A DNA stretch of 5,950 nt. Source: JAZKFT01 sp043760535. GTDB taxonomy: Bacteria; Bacteroidota; Bacteroidia; Chitinophagales; Chitinophagaceae. A program made the translations under genes and the position numbers. Below the pieces are notes generated by a model. That model did not search any database, had not been told where the DNA came from, and worked only from the letters and a program-made list of their open reading frames with translations. Shown here one piece after another: positions 1 to 5,950 of this stretch (positions are counted from its first letter, which is position 1; the number at the start of each line of letters is the position of its first letter). Location: contig JAYUOV010000069.1 in NCBI GenBank assembly GCA_043760535.1, forward strand, positions 1 through 5,950, in the 5' to 3' direction.

Positions 1-62
1 AACGTTCGCCAATGTCGCTCCATCAGGGCACGGCTTTCGCTGGGTTCCACCGAAATAATCCA

Positions 63-92
63 CCGATATTCATCGGGGCAGGCGGGGCAGGC
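63..92. repeat. Small imperfect palindrome plus 9-bp tandem duplication
   Basis: CCGAT (63-67) and ATCGG (72-76) form an inverted repeat with the loop ATTC. GGGGCAGGC then occurs twice in tandem (75-83 and 84-92) before an A-run. A CCGAT/ATCGG palindrome next to GGGGCAGGC motifs resembles intergenic repeats that I recall from Bacteroidota genomes. It does not form a terminator for the minus-strand gene, because the T-tract lies before the stem in that direction. Confidence 0.5.
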
Positions 93-124
93 AAAAAAAC
101 AAAAACTACGCAATCAAAACTGCG
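93..124 (-). terminator. Candidate intrinsic terminator of the A2M gene
   Basis: On the minus strand, 24 bases after the TAG stop, CGCAG (124-120) can pair with TTGCG (113-109), including one G-U pair, around the loop TTTTGA. It is followed at once by a T-rich tract (107-93, AGTTTTTGTTTTTTT). The stem is short (5 bp), so the case rests mainly on position and on the U-tract. Confidence 0.5.
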
Positions 125-147
125 AGGGGTAAGGAGTTCTGAAATTT

Positions 148-3100
148 CTACTTCACCGTAACCCTTACCCCTTCACTATGACTGGTAAATTCCGGTGCGT
201 ACATACATTGTATGCTGGTTATGCCATTGCTAAAGTTACCGCTGTGCGTAACCGTAAGCGGATACTCAAACACATAGGTTCCTTTGTTTAAATAGCTAAA
301 GAAAAAGTTGATGCTGGCATCTTTGGTGGTTTCGTAATAGCCAAGGCCATCCTGGTATTTGTATTGGCTCAATACATTTACTGGCTCCATGCAGGCAGCC
401 CGCATGTCTTTCATGTGTACATATTCCATGTTACGGTCCACACGTAGTTCTATGCGAACTTTTATTTTGTCGCCGATTTTAATAATGTCGCCATCGTTTA
501 CTGGCGTAAGTACTTGGCCACGGTCGCTGTTCTTTTCTACAAATAATTTTTTTACCAACGCTAAAGGCGTAGCCGCCATGGTTATTTTATCCAGGTTTTC
601 AAAATACTGCCAATAGACAGCGCCCCAGGATGTAGCCCCCTCCAACCTCCCCGCAGGGGAGGCTTTTGAGCCTGCGGCTCCGGCGGTGGCGAGTGTTATG
701 GAGATATTTCCCATATTCGGTTTCACATCTTTGCCATCAATTTTTGTTTTTATATAACCTGTGCCGGCTTCGGCTTTATTGTTGTTATCGTTGCTGCTGA
801 TGGTATAATTGCCCAGTTTAATGGTGACTGTTTTTTCTACATTGATCCAATTGCTGCCTTGCAGCAATAACGCATAACAGGCTTCGGCGGTGGCTTTGGT
901 GCTTTTCCAGTTTTGGGTTTGCTTTTGTTTTAGCAACCATGTTTTGAGGTCGTCAATGGTTTCTGTTTTGTTTTCTATTTCGCTAAAAGCTTCTATCAGC
1001 AGCGAATGGCTTTCGATAGGCGCCTGATACCAATAGTAGCCGCCAGTGTTAAATTCTTTCCAGTACATGCCGAACTCCTCGTTAGTAATACTGTTTTCAC
1101 GAAGTGATTTTAAAATGGCAAGTGGTGTTTTTTTATCGTTTTTACGGTTGAGTGCCAATGCTATCGTGCCCTGATCGTACTTGCTGTTTTGTAGCCAGAA
1201 CTGCTGGCTTTGTTTGGTATAATAATCCACAGCCGTTTTGCTGGTAGCAGGTATTGGGTATTCGGTAAAAAAGCTACGCATATATAGGTATTGGATAGAG
1301 ATGGAAGACAAATTATTTTTGCTCAAATCGGCCTTGTACTTTATCAGCCAGTCGTAATCTTCTTTAATTCTGGCATCGAGGTAAGGGATGGCTCTGGCAA
1401 TGATGTTTTTGATTTCCTGATTTAAGTTTTGGCTTAATCCACCCCCGCCTTCGGCACCCCCGACAGCGGGGGACAAAACGCCAAGCTTTCGCAAATGCCC
1501 CATGGATGAAATGATATACTGTGTCATATAACGATCATCAGGGCCGCCTTTAAACCACATAAAACCACCATTGCTGGTTTGCATTTCTTTTACTTTGGCA
1601 ATGGCTTTGGCAGCTTCCTGGCTCATTTTTACCATATCAAAAAGCAGGGCAATATTTTTCTTTTGTTTGCTTTCGTTTTGGGCGTCTATTACCCAAGGCG
1701 TTTCTTCAAGCAAAGCCAGTTTTAGTTCCTGGTTCTTTTCGAGGTTTGATAACAAAGCCGCCGTATCGCTGGTCTTCCATTTCTCAAAAACAGCTTTTAT
1801 CTTAGGCATACTGTTGGCAATTTTTGTGGCCAATGCATTTGCATAAAAGCGGTTGTAATTTTGCTCCGCACACTCGTATGGGTATTCCATTAAATAGGGC
1901 AAAGACTGTACGGCATACCAAACCGGGTTGCTGGTAAATTCTACCGTAATGGCCTGATTGGTTAGGGTGTTACTGCTGGCACTATTTAGCAGTTTTTCAA
2001 ACTTAAAATCCTTTTGATTGGTGTTGCGGATATTGATGGGCAGGCTTTCGGTTACCAGCATACGGTTGGTTAAAACAGGTGCTGCACTTTCTTCGCCATC
2101 GCTTACCTGGCCAGCTTTTGCTACGATTCTGTAGGTTAATGCACTACCAAAATTGAAAGGTATTTCTATCGGGAATTTTATCGCTACACTTTGCCCCGCA
2201 GCAGCCGTAAAGTTTTGTAGTGAAATGCTGTTTTTAAACAAGCCATCTACGGGTTTATTGGTAGCAGCATCAAAAAGTTGCAACTGTGCCTGACCGGTTA
2301 ATGGCTTATCGGTAAGGTTCACCACTTTGGCGCTGAGTTCCAGTTTGTCGCCTTCTCTAAAAAACCTTGGGGCGTTTGGCTGAACCATTAAATCTTTTTG
2401 GGTAATGGTGGTGTTAGATGCCATGCCAATAGCCAAATCTTTGGTATGGGCAAGGGTCTGTATTTTCCATTTGGTGAGTGCTTCGGGCATGGTAAAACTA
2501 AACTCAATATTGCCGTCGGCATCGGTGTGTAAATCGGGAAAGAAGAAGGCAGTTTCCTGCAGGTTGGTACGGACCTGGACAGTGGAGAGGTCTTCGTTGG
2601 GTTGTTCTTTGATTGGTGGTCTTTCATCTGATTTAACCTCACTATCGGCTACTATTTTGGGAGGTGTAAATTTTGCCATCTCAACTTTGTTATAATCTGC
2701 TTCTCCTTCTACTGCCATTGATTTCATAGCCATTGGTGCTGCCCTATCCATTTCCATGTCTGACTGCATAGTTGCTACACCTCTTATTCTAATATTTCGT
2801 CCACCTCTATAATTTCCCCCACCCACACTCATTAACTGGTCATATGTCTTCTCGTAATAATCATTTCTTTCATTGCCCCAATACCTTTCCGTACTGCTGA
2901 TATTGGCAAAGGCAGTGCCGCCTTCCCAACGATTGTAGAAATAATAATTGGGCCAGATATTGGGTCGCACCCAATCGTGTGGTTTAAACTGGTCAAGCGA
3001 TGCATCGTACATACTTGCCAGCATTTCAGCAGCTATCTTTTCGCCTTTGTAGCCTTTAATTTTCACCTTCCATTTTTCTTCCTGTCCTGGCAAAAGTTTA

Positions 3101-5950
3101 TCACGGAAGGTTTCAAAACTGATGTCAAGTTCCTTGTTGGTCCACGGCACATTTACCTGCCATTGGTTGCTGTAAAAACGATTGTGTTTTACAAAAAACC
3201 GGTTCACCGCATAGCCACCACGGTCGGCCTCCGTTATCGGAAAGTCAATGGTGGAAATTTGCTTGTTTAAAGTCAGGAATTCAGTCGACCGTCCACCGTC
3301 AACTGTCGACCCCTTGCCGTTAACTGTGGACTGTTGACGGTCGACAGGCTTAACGGTTTCTTGAACTACCCATAGGTTATATGCACTTGTTCCTACAATG
3401 AAACTTGCTTTTTCACCCGGTTCGCCTGTGCCTTTAATGGTATAATCCCAATCGTATTGTTTCGATGGCAGCTTGTTGGTTTTTACGTCGTAGAGCTGCA
3501 CATATTCCACGGCTTTTACTTCCTCGCCGTACTTGTCTTTGGCGGTAGCTTCTATTACATACCATCCGGTTAGTAATTTGGGATTAGGGATTTGGGATTG
3601 GGTATTGGGAGCGGTAGTTATAGAAAGATTGGCAACGGCATTGCCTTTGTTCCAGGTTCTGTAATCGTCTTCGGTTTTGTAGGCATCGTAGGGGAAATTT
3701 TTTACAAATTCCGATTGGCTCATTACAAACGTATCAGGCACGGCCCAATATCTTTTGCGGAGCAAACGGTCCACATCCTGCAACGGATAGATTTTTACTT
3801 CGGCTTTTGCAGGCTCAAATTCACCACTCATATTTTGGGTTCGGATGGTGATGTTTTTTAAACTGTCAACCGGCAATGTAGTGCCGCCGGGTACGCTAAT
3901 AGAAAGCTGTAATGCTTTGTAGGCAACAGTTACATTGGTTTCGCCGCTACGGGTTTCGCCATTAATATCGGTTACATCGGCTTCTATGGTATAATCAAAT
4001 GTTGGGTCAAATTCTTTGCTTACGCTCAGGTCCGGAATGGCTTCAAATACAATATCAAATTTGCCTTCTGCATTGGTAGTTGTTTCACCATTGGTGATTT
4101 CCATTTCGCCATTGTCTTGCGGCGGCCATATCCCTTTTCTCCAAAATATCCATGGGTATATGTAACGGGTATTGCGTTGTACACGATACTTTACAGTGGC
4201 TCCGTCAATGTTGTTTCCGGCATAGCCTTTTGCAGTTCCTGTAACCTTTACGCTGTCATTTACACGGTAGCTGCCCTTTACTTTTTCATACGCTACCAAA
4301 AATTTAGGCCGCTTGTACTCTTCTACACTAAAATTATAAGTGGAATTGTTTTTAATGCTTAACGAAAAATTTCCGTTGAGTGTATTTTCGGGTAATTTAA
4401 ACTGGCCAAAAACAGAACCGTATTCATTGGTCATCAGTTTGATGCTTTCTACCTTTTGGTAGTTGGCGTTTTTAAGTTCCACTTCTACAGAATCTTTGGG
4501 TATGTACAGCTTTGATTTTTTACTGTTAACATCTTTGGTAATGCCAATGGCTTTGAAATAAATCGTTTGCCCCGGGCGGTAAATACTCCTGTCGCTGAAG
4601 TAGTAATAGCGGAGGTTATTTTGTTCAAATATGTTGGGGTTTTTCTGGTTTGGGTCACCAATTCCATCGCTGCTGTTGTAGCTCGTAGATTGCGATAGGT
4701 ACATTTCATCATCTAATGCCAGGCGGTCGTTATTCCAGGTAATATCGAGTGATATGTTGCGGCCTTGTTTATCCTCTGTTAGTTTTACAAAACCGTTTTT
4801 ATCTGTGGTTTTAAGTTCGCCTTTGCTACGCTGGTATTTTCGGGTGTTGTAATCGTACTCCTTGTACCATGTTTGTATTTTGGCATTTGCCAATGGTTGT
4901 CCGGTTTCACGGTTGAGCACATAATAATCGGAGCCGTTATGTACAAAACTGATATTGCTTACATGCACAAATACTACCGCCAATTGATTTTTGCCCATCG
5001 AAAACTGATTATCTACGCTGCTGAGGATGGCGTATTTACCCACAGGCAAAGCATCGACTTTTATCTCTGTATTGTGCTGCCGGTAATCATCTTGTTTGGG
5101 TAAAGATTGCTTCCATGTTTTAATTGCCGAAAGCGAAACCAGTTGACTCCAATAAGCATCATTGTTATTGTAAATAGCTTCGTCCAGTTGTTTTTGTAAA
5201 TCGTCTGTAGCCTTTACCAGACGGAGGTTTAGCTGTTCGTAGCCTTTGTAATCTATTATGGCTCTAAACGGCATACCTGGTGTATTTACTTTTTCCACCT
5301 GCATATTCAGCGTTTGCTTTTTTATGCCATCAAGCATATTTTTTGCATGGATACCGCCTTCGCTTTTAGGAAAAAGGTTTTCTATATTTTCTGCTATTCC
5401 AACAGCTACTTTTATGGCGTTTTTATCTTCCGTAGTTCCTGTGCCAGGCTTGTAAGCATTGCCTTTATTACTCCACCATTGGGCTAATAAATAGCCGGCC
5501 TGCATGGCTTCAGGGTTCCCTTTATAAGTGTAAAAAATCTGTTCGAGTGTTTCCTTGTGTAGTTGCTCTTTATTACTATTTACATTTTTACTGTGAGTAA
5601 AAATGATACGGCTTATATCAGCATCTATAAAGGCTGCTTTATTGGCATCGTTTGTATGAAAAGCCAGTATTTGCTGGTATAGTTTTACCGCTTTTAATTG
5701 CAGGCTGCTGCTGTCTTTGCTTTCGTATTTGTACTTAATAAAAATGGGTGCCGCAGCCAGCGATGCAGCATCGTTCAGTTCAAAAGCGTATGCTGGTTTG
5801 GTAATATCTGCTTCGTCGGTTTTAAAATAATCCAACGCCTTCCAGGCTAGTAAATCGAAGAGGGTGGGGCGGAGATTTCGCATATTGCCCTTAATTATAA
5901 TTGGGTCGTATTTGTCTAGTTTGGTGCTTTGTAGCAGTTTGGCATTGGCT
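148..5950 (-). CDS. Alpha-2-macroglobulin family protein (large bacterial A2M, thioester type), 5'-partial
   Basis: This encodes a large envelope-associated A2M, a family that traps proteases: cleavage of a bait region exposes a Cys-Gln thioester that bonds covalently to the attacker. Residues are counted from the in-frame Met at 5883, which is probably internal: 22 further codons are open to the window edge, and KYDPIIIKGN leading into RNLRPTLFDLL reads as one continuous conserved stretch. About 1,933 residues are visible; from the family's usual length I infer that roughly 100-170 are missing, including the signal peptide. Order: helical N-terminal region (to about 200); MG-type domains from about 204; MG2 signature DRSIYRPGQ (431-439); MG3-MG5 (about 520-910); bait-region domain from LDISFETFRDKLLPGQ (919 on); Met-rich linker (1018-1110); A2M core FFFPDL (1113-1118); thioester CAEQ (1338-1341) in a helical domain with GGFMWFKGG; CUB-like part with WGAVYWQYFE (from 1753); conserved C-terminal MG domain (1777-1911). 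There are no internal stops. Four in-frame repeat elements lengthen loops. No pbpC-like partner gene is visible. Family assignment is very secure; the physiological target is unknown. Confidence 0.97.
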   Translation of the reverse strand, partial: ANAKLLQSTKLDKYDPIIIKGNMRNLRPTLFDLLAWKALDYFKTDEADITKPAYAFELNDAASLAAAPIFIKYKYESKDSSSLQLKAVKLYQQILAFHTNDANKAAFIDADISRIIFTHSKNVNSNKEQLHKETLEQIFYTYKGNPEAMQAGYLLAQWWSNKGNAYKPGTGTTEDKNAIKVAVGIAENIENLFPKSEGGIHAKNMLDGIKKQTLNMQVEKVNTPGMPFRAIIDYKGYEQLNLRLVKATDDLQKQLDEAIYNNNDAYWSQLVSLSAIKTWKQSLPKQDDYRQHNTEIKVDALPVGKYAILSSVDNQFSMGKNQLAVVFVHVSNISFVHNGSDYYVLNRETGQPLANAKIQTWYKEYDYNTRKYQRSKGELKTTDKNGFVKLTEDKQGRNISLDITWNNDRLALDDEMYLSQSTSYNSSDGIGDPNQKNPNIFEQNNLRYYYFSDRSIYRPGQTIYFKAIGITKDVNSKKSKLYIPKDSVEVELKNANYQKVESIKLMTNEYGSVFGQFKLPENTLNGNFSLSIKNNSTYNFSVEEYKRPKFLVAYEKVKGSYRVNDSVKVTGTAKGYAGNNIDGATVKYRVQRNTRYIYPWIFWRKGIWPPQDNGEMEITNGETTTNAEGKFDIVFEAIPDLSVSKEFDPTFDYTIEADVTDINGETRSGETNVTVAYKALQLSISVPGGTTLPVDSLKNITIRTQNMSGEFEPAKAEVKIYPLQDVDRLLRKRYWAVPDTFVMSQSEFVKNFPYDAYKTEDDYRTWNKGNAVANLSITTAPNTQSQIPNPKLLTGWYVIEATAKDKYGEEVKAVEYVQLYDVKTNKLPSKQYDWDYTIKGTGEPGEKASFIVGTSAYNLWVVQETVKPVDRQQSTVNGKGSTVDGGRSTEFLTLNKQISTIDFPITEADRGGYAVNRFFVKHNRFYSNQWQVNVPWTNKELDISFETFRDKLLPGQEEKWKVKIKGYKGEKIAAEMLASMYDASLDQFKPHDWVRPNIWPNYYFYNRWEGGTAFANISSTERYWGNERNDYYEKTYDQLMSVGGGNYRGGRNIRIRGVATMQSDMEMDRAAPMAMKSMAVEGEADYNKVEMAKFTPPKIVADSEVKSDERPPIKEQPNEDLSTVQVRTNLQETAFFFPDLHTDADGNIEFSFTMPEALTKWKIQTLAHTKDLAIGMASNTTITQKDLMVQPNAPRFFREGDKLELSAKVVNLTDKPLTGQAQLQLFDAATNKPVDGLFKNSISLQNFTAAAGQSVAIKFPIEIPFNFGSALTYRIVAKAGQVSDGEESAAPVLTNRMLVTESLPINIRNTNQKDFKFEKLLNSASSNTLTNQAITVEFTSNPVWYAVQSLPYLMEYPYECAEQNYNRFYANALATKIANSMPKIKAVFEKWKTSDTAALLSNLEKNQELKLALLEETPWVIDAQNESKQKKNIALLFDMVKMSQEAAKAIAKVKEMQTSNGGFMWFKGGPDDRYMTQYIISSMGHLRKLGVLSPAVGGAEGGGGLSQNLNQEIKNIIARAIPYLDARIKEDYDWLIKYKADLSKNNLSSISIQYLYMRSFFTEYPIPATSKTAVDYYTKQSQQFWLQNSKYDQGTIALALNRKNDKKTPLAILKSLRENSITNEEFGMYWKEFNTGGYYWYQAPIESHSLLIEAFSEIENKTETIDDLKTWLLKQKQTQNWKSTKATAEACYALLLQGSNWINVEKTVTIKLGNYTISSNDNNNKAEAGTGYIKTKIDGKDVKPNMGNISITLATAGAAGSKASPAGRLEGATSWGAVYWQYFENLDKITMAATPLALVKKLFVEKNSDRGQVLTPVNDGDIIKIGDKIKVRIELRVDRNMEYVHMKDMRAACMEPVNVLSQYKYQDGLGYYETTKDASINFFFSYLNKGTYVFEYPLTVTHSGNFSNGITSIQCMYAPEFTSHSEGVRVTVK
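634..692. repeat. GC-rich double-hairpin element, in frame within the A2M gene
   Basis: Two perfect hairpins lie side by side. CCTCCCC (646-652) pairs with GGGGAGG (656-662) around a 3-base loop GCA, and GAGCC (668-672) pairs with GGCTC (676-680) around TGC. A C/T-rich arm AGCCCCCTCC (634-643) precedes them. The stretch is far richer in G+C than the surrounding gene. Translated on the minus strand it gives about 20 residues rich in Ala, Gly and Ser (about 1731-1752), between the strand NISIT and the conserved WGAVYWQYFE. The pattern of a palindrome with a purine-rich extension resembles intergenic repeats dispersed in Bacteroidota genomes, from memory. The boundaries are approximate. Confidence 0.65.
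1438..1473. repeat. GC-rich palindromic element, in frame within the thioester-domain region
   Basis: CCCCCG (1457-1462) pairs perfectly with CGGGGG (1467-1472) around the loop ACAG. Directly before it, GCC-TTC-GGC (1447-1455) forms a mini-hairpin next to another C-run (1442-1446). On the minus strand the element encodes SPAVGGAEGGGG (residues 1471-1482), a glycine-rich insert between the helix ending RKLGVL and the one beginning NQEIKNIIARAIPYLD. The G+C content is much higher than in the flanks. It resembles another dispersed Bacteroidota repeat type, the one with CCTTCGGCACCCCC, as I recall it; no search was possible. Confidence 0.6.
1861..1872 (-). other. Thioester motif CAEQ of the A2M protein
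   Basis: The codons TGT GCG GAG CAA encode Cys-Ala-Glu-Gln (residues 1338-1341 from the Met at 5883), preceded by EYPYE and followed by NYNRFYANAL. CxEQ is the motif in which the Cys side chain and the Gln side chain form the reactive internal thioester in A2M and complement C3-type proteins. Both reactive residues are present, so this copy belongs to the thioester-competent class and not to the bacterial A2M class that lacks the Cys. Activity is inferred from the motif only. Confidence 0.9.
2554..2832 (-). other. Low-complexity linker in the bait-region domain (candidate protease bait)
   Basis: Residues about 1018-1110 lie between the bait-region beta domain and the conserved A2M core (FFFPDL). 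Composition changes sharply. First comes a Gly/Arg-rich part (GGGNYRGGRNIRIRG), then a Met/Asp/Ala-rich part (MQSDMEMDRAAPMAMKSM), then a charged Pro/Glu/Lys part up to STVQVRTNLQETAFFF. A flexible, poorly conserved segment at this place in the fold is where A2M proteins carry the bait sequence, and the many Arg, Lys and Met residues would offer sites for proteases of several specificities. The position and composition are seen; the bait role is inference. Confidence 0.6.
3284..3346. repeat. Nine-unit array of 7-bp repeats (GTNNACN), also a long inverted repeat
   Basis: The array runs exactly in steps of seven. Units are GTCGACC, GTCCACC, GTCAACT, GTCGACC, then a degenerate CCTTGCC, then GTTAACT, GTGGACT, GTTGACG, GTCGACA. 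Eight of the nine units fit GTNNACN, and most cores are palindromic GTYRAC. The two halves are also inverted copies: arms 3284-3310 and 3319-3345 match at 21 of 27 positions, with the outer 10 bp perfect and an 8-base loop between them. The total of 63 bp equals 21 codons, so the frame is kept. The minus-strand product is a Ser/Thr/Gln/Gly-rich loop (residues about 846-867) between NLWVVQETVKP and EFLTLNKQISTIDF. Confidence 0.85.
3576..3610. repeat. Five-unit array of 7-bp repeats (ATTNGGG type)
   Basis: The units are ATTTGGG, ATTAGGG, ATTTGGG, ATTGGGT and ATTGGGA, with no gap between them. The plus strand is strongly G-rich and free of C; read on the minus strand it encodes PNTQSQIPNPK (residues 759-769). 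This segment sits between a conserved strand (GNAVANLSITT) and the conserved GWYVIEATAKDKYGEE. It has the same 7-bp period as the array at 3284-3346 but an unrelated unit sequence. Confidence 0.8.

Larger units (their letters stand above)
1..132. other. Unassigned edge region open in one frame on each strand
   Basis: On the minus strand, positions 113-1 are open without a stop (upstream stop TGA at 116-114) and read CPACPDEYRWIISVEPSE followed by SRALMERHWRT. The codons have the G-first bias of real coding sequence, but the only ATG is at 23-21 and no convincing ribosome site is seen. On the plus strand, frame 1 is open from 1 to a TAA at 130-132 and would give a basic C-terminus (GQAKKQKLRNQNCEG) convergent with the A2M gene. 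Only one can be real, and both may be by-products of a GC-rich dispersed repeat. I do not recognise either product. Confidence 0.3.

Noticed and set aside
359..616. Plus-strand open frame of 85 codons
   Set aside because: It lies wholly antisense to the highly conserved C-terminal domain of the A2M gene and has no recognisable protein character; it is a shadow.
634..692. Internal transcription terminator from the GC-rich hairpins
   Set aside because: On the minus strand neither hairpin is followed by a T-tract: the second-read stem is followed by TTGGAGGGGG. The gene also continues well past it with its most conserved domain.
1571..1846. Plus-strand open frame of 91 codons, hydrophobic and Ser/Phe-rich
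   Set aside because: It is antisense to the thioester-domain region; the hydrophobic look comes from the complement of Lys/Glu/Ala codons.
2388..2695. Overlapping open frames on both strands around the A2M core motif
   Set aside because: Both overlap the conserved FFFPDL region in other frames and show no family features.
2977..3270. Plus-strand open frame of 97 codons
   Set aside because: It is antisense to the start of the bait-region domain, with no ribosome site and no family resemblance.
3284..3346. Site-specific recombination or transposon end suggested by the inverted repeat
   Set aside because: No recombinase or target-site duplication is visible, and the symmetry follows largely from palindromic heptamers.
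3576..3610. Telomere-like or G-quadruplex reading of the ATTAGGG/ATTTGGG units
   Set aside because: Only one unit contains TTAGGG and the host is clearly bacterial. The short GGG runs could in principle form a two-tier or three-tier quadruplex, but nothing else supports such a role.
3592..5455. Several further short open frames on the plus strand, and one on the minus strand at 4485-4712
   Set aside because: All lie inside the A2M gene in non-coding frames, and none has supporting start signals or a recognisable product.

Overview
The window is almost entirely one gene. A single reading frame on the minus strand fills positions 148-5950 and encodes most of a very large bacterial alpha-2-macroglobulin (A2M) family protein. 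It ends at a TAG at 148-150 and is still open at the right edge, so the true N-terminus (signal peptide and first part of the N-terminal helical region) lies outside the window. The protein type, the roughly 40% G+C appearance and the classes of dispersed repeat all suggest a member of Bacteroidota, most likely of the Chitinophagaceae or a related group. That placement is inference from protein style, not a database result.

Layout along the minus strand, right to left: N-terminal helical region (5950 to about 5280); first macroglobulin-type beta domains and the MG2 signature DRSIYRPGQ (near 4570-4593); further MG domains (to about 3130); bait-region domain with a low-complexity, Met-rich and Gly/Arg-rich linker (about 2554-2832); the A2M core motif FFFPDL (around 2530-2547); the thioester-containing alpha-helical domain with motif CAEQ (1861-1872); and a highly conserved C-terminal MG domain (148-555). 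These are the parts expected of a covalent protease trap.

The most unusual feature is that this one gene carries four unrelated, intergenic-looking repeat elements, all translated in frame. Two are tandem arrays of 7-bp units: GTNNACN at 3284-3346 and ATTNGGG-like at 3576-3610. Two are GC-rich hairpin elements, at 634-680 and 1438-1473. Each encodes a low-complexity stretch (Gly/Ala/Ser/Pro, or Gln/Ser/Thr/Asn) that reads as an extended surface loop between well-conserved segments. This resembles in-frame colonisation of a coding gene by mobile or expanding repeats.

The left 147 bases lie beyond the gene. They hold a plausible weak intrinsic terminator for it (93-124), a small imperfect palindrome followed by a 9-bp tandem duplication (63-92), and a GC-richer stretch that is open in one frame on each strand. 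Whether that stretch is the edge of another gene or part of a dispersed repeat cannot be decided here. No RNA genes, CRISPR arrays, insertion sequences or defence-type cassettes were seen.
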